DNA of 64,000 bases from NCBI GenBank assembly GCA_038025085.1, contig CM076146.1, positions 24,746,501 to 24,810,500 on the forward strand, written 5' to 3'. Position 1 is the stretch's first letter. The number at the start of each line of letters is the position of its first letter. A program made the position numbers and the translations under genes. Shown one piece after another: positions 1 to 9,443 of this stretch. This DNA comes from Tetragonia tetragonoides. Its lineage: Eukaryota; Streptophyta; Magnoliopsida; Caryophyllales; Aizoaceae. The notes under the pieces are model-generated. The model did no database searches. It was not told where the DNA came from and saw nothing but the letters and a program-made list of their open reading frames with translations.

Positions 1-543
1 TGCATATCCATCGGGAAATTTCACATTTTCCAACACTTCAAGGAAGACCTTTTTGCCTTCGGCTCCCATGGTGAAGCAAGCTGGGGGCAAATATATTCTT
101 CCTGATCCAGCACGTCGTTGAGGCCATAACTTCTTCCTTATTTTCAGTTTCTTAAGGTCGCGACGAGCTTGTAAATTATCCTTTGATTTTGAAAGAATGT
201 TTAAGAAGGTATAAATAATGTTATCACAAACATTTTTTGATATATGCATCACATCAAGATTATGACGTAATAGATTATGTTTCCGGTAAGGAAGTTCAAA
301 AAATATGCTCTCTTTTTTCCATGTATTTTCTGGAACCCCAATTGCAGGACCGGGCAATTTACCCAAGGAGAATTCAATATCTTTCAATTGTTCAAGCACT
401 TCACAACCAGATGGTGTTTCAGAAGCAGTAATGTCATCGATGAAGCGTTGGTGACCCATAAAGCAATACTTACTACCATGTTGCAATCTCAAAGAGCAAG
501 TATTCATTTGGCAAGAAGGACATTCCTCAAAACTGAGTTCCTC
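1..543 (-). CDS. TNP2-type CACTA transposase, partial
   Basis: Read on the minus strand, this frame stays open from 543 to the window edge. It contains residues diagnostic of plant En/Spm TNP2 transposases: CPSCQMNTC (a metal-binding-like cysteine cluster), YCFMGHQRF, and HNLDVMHISKNVCDNI, followed by RRDLKKLKIRKKLWP and YLPPACF. In the family the HNLDVMHIEKNV block lies near the end of the catalytic region. The protein cuts and joins transposon ends in the nucleus. A TGA at 544-546 lies directly upstream in frame, so either an exon begins here or the gene is an internally deleted copy. No start codon can be assigned and the C-terminus is outside the window. The identification rests on family motifs; activity is not implied. 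Confidence 0.85.
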
Positions 544-1494
544 TCATAATTCCTCACTGATTGCTTAACATATAGAGGCAACATAAATTATCAAAAACCA
601 GACCTGTCAAATTTTTTAGGGTATATATAGGCAACATAAATTCGCAAAATAATCAATTAGAACACACTAGCTTTGCTAAACCCTAACAATTTGTGAACAT
701 TCAAATATATAGCAAATCACTCAATTTTGCTAAACCCTAACAATTTGTGAACAATCAAATATATAAGCAAATCACTCAATTTTGCTAAACCCTAACAACT
801 CGAAGAATGAAACCATGGCAAATTACTGAATAATCAAAGAGATAGAGAGCTTTGTACCTATTTTTTGGTTTGAGAATGAAAGCGTTGAACAATGGTGATG
901 AGGAGAGAGACAACTTTGAGTAATTGCGAGAGGAGAGAGAACACTCAATCAATGAGTTAGAAATCTTCGAATCTTCAATGGAGCTTCGAATTTCCGAGCA
1001 ATTTTGCAAGTTATAGGCAATTCCCCCAATTTTACTAAACCGTAAAACTGACACAATGGTGAGAGAGAGTGAGAGAGAGTGTGAAATGGCGGTGAGAGAG
1101 AGAGAGAGAGTGTGGAGGAGAGAGAAAGTAACTTGGCGAGATCTACTTCTCGAATGGCAAATTGAAACTAGCTCTTCATCTTCAATGGAGGTTCTTCCAT
1201 GGAGAGAGAAAATAGTATGAGAGAGAAAAAAACAAGAATTTTTGGTTAGTACTGTAGTTGGATTGTTTGAACGTGTTTTGTTCTTTTTGTTTTGCTGTTT
1301 TCTTTTCTTTTTTTTTTTTTTCTTTTGAAAGGTTTCGTTTTCATTTTTTAAGTGAGGAAATGTTGGTTTTGGTGGCATTTATTAGTAGCGTTAATACAAT
1401 TGCCGCCAGAACTCCTTTCTTTTCTAAGTAGCGTGTTACTTCTCGTGGCATTTGTCATATATGCCGCTAAATAAATGCCACTAGAGCCTGCAGA
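544..1494. other. non-coding interior of the CACTA element
   Basis: AT-rich sequence with a repeated segment around CTAAACCCTAACAA (about 678, 732 and 785) and GA-rich microsatellite stretches (about 1053-1120). A 197-codon minus-strand frame at 785-1378 is dominated by runs of Lys and Ser produced by poly-T and GA tracts and shows no domain. I regard it as non-coding. Confidence 0.5.
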
Positions 1495-1504
1495 TGTTGT
1501 AGTG

Positions 1505-2650
1505 TGTTTTGGTCTCTTGAATCGGGCTTCTTTTTCCTAATTACATACTGCCAGATATTCCTTAGCTCCTCCATCGTGACAGGCTTGACCAAATAGTCAC
1601 AGGCTCCATGGGTAATTCCCTTCATAACCATTTTGGTATCACCATTTGTATAGACCCGTAGAGATCAAAGATGCACTTCTTTAGCACAGGAAAATAGGGT
1701 AATAAACCACCTTGACAATGAAATTTATCCGTCCAAATGGAATTCGTTGAAATTAAGTTTTTAAGAAAAGAAGGGTTAGAGAAATCCATCTTTTATTTTT
1801 CACTTCCTTAACAGACTTCCACCAGTGGAAACACAACTTCCCAAATTAACCAAATTAATTGATCCATTCGCATTACGGAATGTACATGTGTTACATTTCT
1901 ATAAATGCTAAAGGTCCGTTTGGCCTACCTTCTACCAACTTCTCCTTCTCCTTCTCCTTCTAAATTTGTTCTTGCTCACCCCCTTTTTATCCACTTCCCC
2001 CTCCATTTTCAACTTCTAAGAAGTTGAAATAAAGCTACAATTGTACTAGAAGGAGAAGTTACAAATTGTAGCTTCTCCTTCTCCTTCCACTTCTAGCTTT
2101 ATTTTAACTTCTTAGAAGTTGGAAATGGAGGGGGGAGTGGATAAAAATGGAGTGAACAAGAACAAATTTGGGAGGAGAAGTTGAATTTGTGGGAGCTAGG
2201 CCAAACGAGCCCTAAATCTCCATAAAAAGCAAAAATATCATCTGAGAATAATACAATGAAGTCCAAGCACTCAAGCAATGCATGGCCAAACATGCTCAGC
2301 TTGCATTAGACATACAATTTCTTACTCAGCTATGATTAAATGTAGGTTTTTTGTTTGACTACTATTAAATGTAGTTGTAAAGGCACCAGATGCACCATAA
2401 AAATTGATGTGTAATCAAAATAAAGAATGGAAATGATTTTCCCAGCTTACTTATGACAGGTACGTCCATTTCAAGTCCCAGAAGCTCAAGCAGCTTAAAG
2501 CCATCCATGTCCACATGTGTACATCGCTAATATTGAGGTCGAACTGGTTCTTGTTTTTTCTCAGCATCTTCAGAGCTGTAATTGCTTGGCTAGTTGATGT
2601 AACTACAAAATTCAAAAACTTCATAGATAAGGATCATATTTAACCCCGAA
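1505..2650 (-). pseudogene. type-B response regulator receiver domain, degenerate
   Basis: Two exon remnants on the minus strand match the receiver domain of plant type-B (ARR1/2/12-like) cytokinin response regulators. The upstream exon (about 2640-2451) reads VVTSTSQAITALKMLRKN, then FDLNISDVHM, and in a shifted frame MDGFKLLELLGLEMDVPVI. It ends at a GTAAG donor at 2450. The downstream exon (about 1650-1510) reads [33 protein letters not shown]. The exon break matches the usual position in these genes. The phosphoacceptor region DVHMPDMDG is damaged by a deletion at the Pro codon, and upstream sequence is eroded. The CACTA terminus abuts the downstream exon at 1504. Receivers of this type accept phosphate from histidine phosphotransfer proteins in the nucleus; this copy cannot. 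Confidence 0.8.
1913..2211. mobile_element. MITE with long inverted repeats
   Basis: A 299-bp element, almost entirely palindromic, flanked by the direct repeat CTAAA (1908-1912 and 2212-2216). Termini read GGTCCGTTTGGCC and GGCCAAACGAGCC. The arms contain CTTCTCCTTCTCC and its complement and AACTTCTTAGAAGTT. It lies in the intron between the two receiver exons. The terminal motif resembles hAT- or PIF-type MITEs; the superfamily is inferred and the target duplication length is uncertain. Confidence 0.7.
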
Positions 2651-3307
2651 ATTTGGATGATTCAATTCAAAACTACTGGACTAACTCTTCGAAGTGAAGG
2701 TTGAACATCATGTGCGAGAAACAAATATGGTAGCAAATATTTTGGCAAAACAATATTTGGTTGATGGTTTTGAATTTAAGTGATGTAATTATTGCTAATT
2801 CACCTCCTGGTTTCTGTAAAGAACTGTATGAGGAGGACCTTATAGGGAGGCTTATGAACGATCATGTAAATCTCTAATTCCGTAGCTTATGAAAACTGTT
2901 TCTTACTGACCAAAAAAAATAAAAAAATTCAAAAGCAACCCTTCTAACCTAATTTTGAAACAAGTTCAATAATCAATCGGTTTAAAATTGACAAAAAGAT
3001 CAAATCTGAAGATACTACTACATAGCAAATTAAAGCCTCAATTCATTCAATTTGAGGATCTAGAATTTTCCGCTGATGGAATTTCGTTTCTTATGAAGAT
3101 ATTCTTCTCTGAATCTCTGTCATCTTGAATTCCTTTAACTTCTGATGCCAGAGTTCCTCTGTTTACTGCTTGAATTCATCCGACATTACAAATTCGCTGC
3201 TGGAATTATTATTATTATTTATTTATTTTTGTTTGATGCTAGATTTCATTTCTACAGGTATGGTTCTTCCTATTGCAGTGTGTTAGAAATTATTTCCCCA
3301 TATATTC
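2651..3307. other. no recognisable gene
   Basis: AT-rich sequence between the receiver pseudogene and a copia fragment. Short matches to LINE or RNase H 3' regions could be imagined around 2720-2900, but I cannot support any assignment. Confidence 0.4.
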
Positions 3308-3485
3308 GAACTGTATGTTCTTGATGGTCAAAATTATGTCTCCTGGTCTCAAGAAATGTCAAGTTTTCTAAAAGGTCGTAAACTTTGGAGATTTGTCACT
3401 GGTAATATTGCTAAACCCATTAAGCAAAAAGATGACTATCAATCTCGGATGTGTAGTGTAGAAAAGTTCTTAATGGTGAAATGCT
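3308..3485 (+). pseudogene. copia Gag N-terminal fragment
   Basis: The plus frame from 3308 reads ELYVLDGQNYVSWSQEMSSF, then LKGRKLWRFVTGNIAKP. This is the typical N-terminal segment of Ty1/copia Gag-like proteins in plants (the L-x-G-x-NY-x-x-W motif). A TAG stops the frame near 3486 and no zinc knuckle, protease, integrase or LTR is attached. It is a short relic lying between the two halves of the response-regulator pseudogene. Confidence 0.65.
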
Positions 3486-3585
3486 AGTCTGTTATGAGAA
3501 CAATAGTCCATGAATCTCAATTACTTCTTGGTTTTTGTTCATGACATTCCAGGCATGTAAAGGAGGGATGATTACCTCACTGGCA

Positions 3586-3754
3586 CTGCTGTGGTTCTCG
3601 GTGTCCTGGATAGTGGACTGAGCGAGTTGGCAAGTTAACTATAGTTGCCTCGTTACATCGAAACATTGGCTGTCTGCTGTGGTTCTGGGTGTCCTGGATA
3701 GTCCACTGAGCGAGTTGGTGAGTTAACTATAGTTGCCTCGTTACATCGAAACAT
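3586..3754 (+). repeat. 88-bp tandem duplication of a GARP-like segment
   Basis: Two copies (3586-3673 and 3674-3754) start at CTGCTGTGGTTCT and differ by a few bases. Each contains GTGTCCTGGATAGT, readable as V-S-W-I-V like the start of the GARP (Myb-like) domain of type-B regulators, and GTTGCCTCGTTACATC followed by GAAACAT, resembling VAS-H-L-Q-K from the end of that domain. The middle of the domain is missing in both copies. The assignment is by motif resemblance and only moderate. Confidence 0.5.
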
Positions 3755-3863
3755 AAGCTGTACCTGAAAATAATCAGGTAATTTCCTCCACTATTAAATA
3801 CTCTTCCATAGTCTCAAGCCTAAAATGTTTTATAGTAAAGCTTACAGTTCTATTAATTTGCAG

Positions 3864-4112
3864 AAATATAGGCTGTATCTGAAAAGAATCAGCAGCTCTG
3901 TGGCTAACCAGCAAGCAAACATGGTTGCGGCATTGGGTGGTCCAGCTGGGCTGGTTCATGTGCTCCTACCTTCTGGTATGGTTCAGTTTGGACATGGTCA
4001 AATCCCAAGAAGCTCCATCACTGAGCCCACCATGTTCCGGCCCAGCTTGTTACCCAGTGATCAGACTGGGACTGTACTTCAAGGCATGCTGGCCAACATC
4101 TTTGGAATTTGA
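3864..4112 (+). pseudogene. type-B response regulator, C-terminal exon remnant
   Basis: After an acceptor-like TTTGCAG (3857-3863) the plus frame reads KYRLYLKRISSSVANQQANM, then VAALGG, P-A-G-L and QFGHGQIPR, ending with a stop after 4109. KYRLYLKR is the end of the GARP DNA-binding helix of type-B regulators, and the intron just before K-Y-R is at the conserved position. ANMVAALG follows in ARR1/ARR2-like proteins. The sequence is short and stops early. It lies on the strand opposite to the receiver remnant at 1505-2650, so the two do not form one gene as they stand. Confidence 0.75.
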
Positions 4113-4688
4113 TCAGCTTCAAGTCTCCAACAAAAAAGTGCATTAGTGGAAGGGAAGAACTCTATCGCCAAAATACTGTTGGTTGTGGCTTGAGCAACTC
4201 TCTTCTTAGCCCGAAGAGCAAAAAAAAAAAAAAAAAACTCTTGTTAGCCTTCTGAATAGTTCATTGACAGAGCAAAGACGCGCGTTCTCAAGAAAGACCC
4301 AAGTTTTGGAATGAACTCAGATTCTACTTGTAATTTGCTTGATCATAACATGGAATACTGTTTGCATAGAAAAATGGAATTTGTTTCGACGGGACAACCA
4401 AGATTTGATTCTTTAGGCACAGAAGATAACCAAAACAGATGCTTGAGAATTCTTCAAGGGAATGGATAACGAAGAAATTGAAGCAAGGGCAGCTCATGGA
4501 ACTAGGCAAATATTCTAGTAATGGGGATGGCTCCTTGGAGGATGTCGTCAACATCGATGTTTAAGCATGTATGTATGATTATTTTTCAATTCTACAGGTA
4601 TCTGCTTCTCTAAGCTTGTTTTCTACCAAATCTCAACACTAAATTGAAGTTACCCTGCTGTATCATGTATGTGTTAAGTTTTGACAGT
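4113..4688. other. eroded sequence 3' of the regulator remnant
   Basis: Contains an A-tract (4219-4236) and a short plus frame ending GDGSLEDVVNIDV near 4561 that could be further C-terminal regulator sequence. The frame is too short and broken to support that as a gene. Confidence 0.35.
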
Positions 4689-4812
4689 TGGGATTTGAAT
4701 TTGAAGGAGAGGCTAAGTATTTGGTCTTGTATACTTCTTTTAATTTATTAGTGTTATGAACTGATGTTTATTAGGGCTCGTTTGGCCTAGAATAAAATAG
4801 GATCAAAGGAAC
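4689..4812 (+). repeat. copy 1 of a ~124-bp dispersed repeat
   Basis: Closely matches 6475-6598 in the same orientation, including GGGATTTGAATTTGAAG, AACTGATGTTTAT and GGGCTCGTTTGGCCTAG. The shared GGGCTCGTTTGGCC resembles the end of the MITE at 1913-2211. Confidence 0.7.
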
Positions 4813-4883
4813 GAATATGACGTTATGGTATAGCTAGGAAATTAGTAGCTTTATCTGGGAGGAAATTTATTCAAGAGGGAACT

Positions 4884-6134
4884 TGTCAAAATATAGAGAA
4901 GGGAATAATCATAATATGATTTAGATACTTGTATTGATAATTAAAGGAGACCCGTATATATAGAGATACAATAGGCTTGGAGTACAAGATATATAACCCT
5001 AATCTATTATACTTTCCTAAACATATGAGATATATTACTAGCTAAATATAATCTCAAATATATTATTACGATATAACATATATTTTAATTCCATATCTTT
5101 GATATTCTATATCTCTAACATTCCATATCTCTAATACTCCCCCGCAATCGTAGCGGTAGTAATACGAACGCTGCGATTGGAGAGCCATCATTGGTAGAAT
5201 ATGCAACCCAAAACAACTAGCCACAACAGATCATGAAGATATAGATATAGGCCGACAACAAATCGATGTTGCAATGAAAGACGTGCGACTTCAGGCGAGC
5301 ACGAAATCACTTTTACTCAAAAAAAAGGATTAAACCCCAGAGGTGCGGAAAAATATTGGTCCCCAGTAATTTTGCTCGAAAGGACTATCCCAACACTAAT
5401 TTTCACTAGAAAGGTATATTGATCCTGAGTAGAAGAAAACCAAGAAAATTGCAACAAACTAATGGCCTTACTTAAGGATAATGTGCGACTTTAGATGGGC
5501 ACAAAATCATACATAGAGACAACTCCAGCTAGGAGTTTTGACCGAGTGACTAGAAATCAGCAGGATTGGGCTAGCAATAAGAGAACGAAAGTTTGTGGAC
5601 TCGATGATTCTTTGGAGAAATAGGTTTTAACCTTTAAGTAAACTCTCCAAGAGTAATAAAAACAATATGGGCATAGACATGTGTTTGCTAAAACACAAAG
5701 AAATTCCAATTCTTGAATGCTGTGACAACAAACATACAGCAACCTTGAATAGCAACGGACTTCGAGCCAACATGAGTGGACATTGAGACAATGATTAATT
5801 CAATAGTGAAAAAAATATATTTGGGATGGTCCGGTGGCGGACGGAAGAAAGTCCGCCACCGACGAGAAGCGGAAACGTGTTTTAAGGTCTATAAGAAAGA
5901 GGCTCTGATACCATGTTAAAATATAGAGAAGGGAATAATCATAATATGATTTAGATACTTGTATTGATAATTAAAGGAGACCCCTATATATAGAGATACA
6001 ATAGGCTTGGAGTACAAGATATATAATACTAATCTATTATACTTTCCTAAACATATGAGATATACTACTACCTAAATATAATCTCAAATATATTATTACG
6101 ATATAACATATATATTAATTCCATAACTCTAATA
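4884..6134 (-). mobile_element. TRIM-like non-autonomous LTR retrotransposon
   Basis: Two direct repeats (4884-5136 and 5914-6134) flank a non-coding interior. The 5-bp target duplication GAACT is present at 4879-4883 and 6135-6139. On the minus strand the 5' LTR is followed directly by TGGTATCAGAGCC (5913-5901), complementary to initiator tRNA-Met, and the 3' LTR is preceded by the purine tract GCGGGGGAG (about 5145-5137). The interior (5137-5900) has no domain. The LTR ends read TA...CA on the minus strand in both copies rather than TG...CA. The two LTRs differ by an approximately 30-bp indel and scattered substitutions. Confidence 0.85.
5901..5913 (-). promoter_or_regulatory. primer-binding site (tRNA-iMet) of the TRIM
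   Basis: Minus-strand TGGTATCAGAGCC directly abuts the LTR end with no gap. This site primes minus-strand cDNA synthesis and fixes the orientation of the element. Confidence 0.85.
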
Positions 6135-6139
6135 GAACT

Positions 6140-7044
6140 TCACTTGTTCAACTATTTTTAGCTCTTGATTGGTATGGGGTTGAGGACTATAAAAGATTTA
6201 ATAGTGACCTGTGAGCCCCGTGAACTTTCTATTAATGAGACTTGATCGACGAACATAGGGATGACAATGGATCGGATTCGGAGCGGATTATGATTATGCT
6301 AAATTCGAATCCGCTTCGAATACTAAACGGATTTTCAAATAACTTCTGAATCCGAAACTATTCGGAGTCAATAACCTCTGAATCCGATCCGTTTCATACC
6401 AAACCACCTTTTTTTCAATTTTGATTCTTTGTGTTTTATTTCTATTCCTAACCCCCTATTTGATTCTTTGTGTTTGGGATTTGAATTTGAAGTAGAGGCT
6501 GAGTATTTGGTCTTGTCTACTTCTTTGTGTTAATCTGTTAGTGTTATGAACTGATGTTTATAGGGCTCGTTTGGCCTAGTATAAAATAAGATCAAAGGAA
6601 ATAATAGACAACAATCTGCAATCTGATATCATAAGATAGATAAGGAACGATTTTGACCTTTACGAACAGCCAAACTCTTTTTTTTCCCCTCATTATTGGC
6701 ATATGACATTTGTGGTAACTAGCACCCCTATAAATAGCACCGCTCCTATATATGGTGCCCCATATTTTCAAGTCCCTTGATACACTCATAATTAAACAAT
6801 ACTCCAATATATAATGATATCAGATAACTGATTAAAATGTTTTTTCATACAATTATTTTTGAAGCAATAATTCAACATCTTGAGATTTTATATACTGATT
6901 TTAGAGGACTACTCTAATTTATTATATTAAACAAATAATGTTGGATTAACAAAGAACCATTAATTAGCTGTTGCACAAGAAGGACGAGAGCAAGCTTAAA
7001 TTTATAATTTCCCTGTGAACCATTATATTGATAATTTCCTTGTA
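6140..7044. other. AT-rich spacer with dispersed repeats
   Basis: No coding signal seen. A segment at about 6389-6460 (TACCAAACCACC ... TTGATTCTTTGTGT ... CCCCCTATTTGA) recurs at about 12275-12345. A GGATCGGATTCGGAGCGGAT stretch near 6269 is low-complexity repeat. Confidence 0.5.
6475..6598 (+). repeat. copy 2 of a ~124-bp dispersed repeat
   Basis: Second copy of 4689-4812, on the other side of the TRIM. Because the TRIM has its own GAACT duplication, this repeat pair is independent of that insertion and reflects an older local duplication or two copies of one unnamed repeat. Confidence 0.65.
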
Positions 7045-7328
7045 AATCAGACTTAAGATCAAAGTTGGGTACACATCCTCCCAAAACCGATTACCAATTT
7101 CCCAAGGCTCTACTCAAGCAAACTGATGGGCGACTCGATTACACTCCCTTGCAAGTAGCAACATACACAAAAGAAATAGAACTAAACTCCTTAGCTACAT
7201 CTAATAAAATGTCAACAACTAACAAACACACATCTACCAGGGCATTTCTCTGTTTTTTTTTTTTTTTTTTTGAAAGTGGCATTTCTCTGTTTATTTAAAG
7301 CTGAAATAACTACTTTGAAGTCACTCTC
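7045..7328 (-). pseudogene. RNase H-like (RVT_3) domain, C-terminal half
   Basis: The minus strand reads ESDFKVVISALNKQRNA directly from the edge of the copia insertion, then downstream LARECNRVAHQFA and FWEDVYP. These match the second half of the RNase H-like domain of plant non-LTR elements and RVT_3 proteins (ESD catalytic segment; N-x-V-A-H motif with its conserved His). An in-frame stop follows HQFA. The N-terminal half is at 10142-10320, on the far side of the element at 7329-10141. Confidence 0.8.
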
Positions 7329-8026
7329 TGTTGGGGAAAACTACGGTATTTACCCACAATCACAACAACAGATAATCGGAAAAATAAAGTGCAAAAAACC
7401 CGAAAACAACACAAACAATTTTACGTGGAAAACCCCTCTCAATTAGGGGAAAAACCACGGTGCGGATCTCCACGCACTAAAATATGATCCACTATGATAA
7501 TCAAGAGTACAAAGGCAACAATCACAAGATCAAGCAACAAGTAAACAACCTATCTTTGGTATTAGTACAAATTGACAAACTCTAACTCAATTTGGTACTC
7601 CCACAAAACCAAAGATACACCCACAAATACCTGTCGATGACCGATCCTAATACTCCGATTTTCTTCACCCGAACAAGCCGAATCAACCGTGAACTGAAAC
7701 AAACCTCTTTGGAGAAATACTCAATTTCTCTCACTCTTTGTTTGTCTCTCACTCACTTGGTCTCTTCCTTTTCTTTTGTTTCGGCCTTCTCTTACTGCTT
7801 TCACTCACTGGCCATTTCTTTTTATAGCCAATCAAAGGCTTTTGCCTTTCCAATCATCAACTATTTCTTTCAATACTAAAGAAAACCAAAAGGCTAAGAC
7901 CTTTTATTTTCCCAACCTTTTAACTTCTTTTTTTTTTTTTTCTTTTGTTTTATTTTATTTCTTTACAAACTTAAATAAAATAAAACACAACTAAATATTA
8001 TTTGGTATTGGGGCGTTACCTCAACA
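7329..8026 (-). repeat. 3' LTR of the copia element
   Basis: 698 bp, near-identical to 9444-10141. It contains the terminal stop codon of the Gag-protease frame (8021-8023). Confidence 0.92.
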
Positions 8027-9361
8027 AATCCTCCCTCGACCCAAATCACCAAATACTTCCACCTTGTCCGAAAAACGGACCTTCTTCTTGGCCTTGCTCC
8101 TCCTTACGCAATGACCCTCAACATAGCACAAGTTGTTCTCCGCCTTCTTTCCTTGCACAATCAAAGTAGCACCACGATATACTTTGCACCACCTTCCCGT
8201 ACCAATGTATCTACACCCTTGCGATGTCAACTCACCCAACGAAATCACGTTAACACGAGCATCGGGTACATACCTCACATTGTGGAAGGTTCTAGTCACA
8301 CCACCATGGAGCTCAATTCGGATGCTACCCATCCCTTTCACCTTCAACTTACCACTCCCCATGTCACCATACTCTCCATCTTGGCACAAAGTATCAAACA
8401 TAGCATGGTCTCTACAAATGTGAACCGAAGCGCCGGAGTCCAACACCCAACTCTCTTGGCTTTCCTTCCCCTCATTTTTACTAGCCAAGAACAACTCCTT
8501 ATTACCATCACAAGACATAATTACATTAGAGGAACCGCTATCATCATCAATTTTGGTCTTACCCATCTTCTCTTGCAGCTGCTTGAAACTCTTCAAATCA
8601 TCTCTCATCTTTGGGCAACGACTCTGAATATGACCCTTCTCACCACAATAGTAACACTCCACGTTACTAAAGTCTCTCGCGCGCGACTTCGACCTACTTC
8701 TCGGGCCACCACCTCTTCTCTCATGATTCCTCCCTCTTTCGGACACCTCCGCAGCTAGTACTCTATCTCCTCCATCACTAGGAGATACACCATCAACCTG
8801 CAACATCATCCGATCATTCTCTCTCAACACTATCATTGCTTCATCTAGTGTAATCTCTGTCCTCCCTACAAGTAGTGTCTGCACAATTGGCCTGTAGGAC
8901 TTAGGTAGTGAAGCCAACAATAACAATGCCTCCTCTTGATCGGAGATCTTCTCATCTGCATTTCTCAACTGACATACTAGCTGGTTAAAACTGTTAATGT
9001 GGTCCTGCAACGCTGTACCTTGCTCCATCTTTAGCTGGTACAACTCATATCTCAAACAAAGCTTGTTAGTCAGTGACTTTGATGCATATACACTCTGGAG
9101 CTTATCCAACAACTTCTTTGGATCTGTCTCAGTCAAGTAATTATACTTGATCTCCGGAGCCATAGCTAATCTAATAGTACTGACAGCTTTCTTCTTCTTC
9201 GATGTCCATTGGGCATCGGTCACCCCACTAGGCTTTGTCTCATCTAAAGCCTCATCTAAATTTTGTTGAACCAACAAATCCTCAACAGTACTCTTCCACA
9301 CAGTAAAATTAATTTTACCATCAAACAAAGGAATTTCAAATTTGGGCACATTACCAGACAT
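8021..9361 (-). CDS. copia Gag-protease polyprotein (446 aa)
   Basis: Starts at the ATG reading MSGNVPKFEIPLFDG, about 70 nt after the primer-binding site. Upstream codons are open into the LTR but lie in untranslated leader. A Gag domain (UBN2/DUF4219-like) spans about residues 5-220. A CCHC zinc knuckle C-x2-C-x4-H-x4-C (CYYCGEKGHIQSRC) is at about 236-249, and an aspartic protease active site VLDSGAS at about 306-312. A GAG-pre-integrase-like segment (LIVQGKKAENNLCYVEG) is at about 400-416. The frame then ends abruptly with a Lys/Arg-rich tail, and the last two codons lie in the 3' LTR. It is intact, with no stops or shifts. It should form virus-like particles, but reverse transcription and integration must come from a partner element. 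Confidence 0.9.
   Translation of the reverse strand: MSGNVPKFEIPLFDGKINFTVWKSTVEDLLVQQNLDEALDETKPSGVTDAQWTSKKKKAVSTIRLAMAPEIKYNYLTETDPKKLLDKLQSVYASKSLTNKLCLRYELYQLKMEQGTALQDHINSFNQLVCQLRNADEKISDQEEALLLLASLPKSYRPIVQTLLVGRTEITLDEAMIVLRENDRMMLQVDGVSPSDGGDRVLAAEVSERGRNHERRGGGPRSRSKSRARDFSNVECYYCGEKGHIQSRCPKMRDDLKSFKQLQEKMGKTKIDDDSGSSNVIMSCDGNKELFLASKNEGKESQESWVLDSGASVHICRDHAMFDTLCQDGEYGDMGSGKLKVKGMGSIRIELHGGVTRTFHNVRYVPDARVNVISLGELTSQGCRYIGTGRWCKVYRGATLIVQGKKAENNLCYVEGHCVRRSKAKKKVRFSDKVEVFGDLGRGRIC
8027..8040 (-). promoter_or_regulatory. polypurine tract of the copia element
   Basis: Minus-strand GTCGAGGGAGGATT lies directly before the 3' LTR. It is the expected primer for plus-strand cDNA and overlaps the last codons of the polyprotein. 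Confidence 0.75.
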
Positions 9362-9429
9362 GTTAATTGCACAAAATAATTCCTCCTTCAACAAATACAG
9401 TAATTTTCCCACCACCGATCCTACAACCT

Positions 9430-9442
9430 TGCTCTGATACCA
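9430..9442 (-). promoter_or_regulatory. primer-binding site (tRNA-iMet) of the copia element
   Basis: Minus-strand TGGTATCAGAGCA lies one base from the 5' LTR end at 9444. This is the typical site of plant copia elements. Confidence 0.9.
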
Positions 9443-9443
9443 C

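Larger units (their letters stand above)
1..1504 (-). mobile_element. CACTA (En/Spm) DNA transposon, terminal part
   Basis: The plus strand ends at 1495-1504 with TGTTGTAGTG, the reverse complement of CACTACAACA, the canonical CACTA terminus. Inside the end, GGCATTT and GCCGCTAAA-type motifs recur in both orientations (about 1395-1490), as expected of subterminal transposase-binding repeats. The TNP2 fragment at 1-543 has the correct orientation, reading away from this end. Only about 950 bp separates the end from a late part of the transposase, less than in complete elements, so this looks like an internally deleted copy. The other terminus is outside the window, so the 3-bp target duplication cannot be tested. 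Confidence 0.8.

Noticed and set aside
785..1378. A 197-codon minus-strand frame in the CACTA interior
   Set aside because: Composition is driven by poly-T and GA tracts (Lys and Ser-Leu runs); no domain and no homologous pattern.
8111..8758. A 215-codon plus-strand frame opposite the copia Gag-protease
   Set aside because: It is the shadow of a well-identified minus-strand Gag-protease and has no motif of its own.
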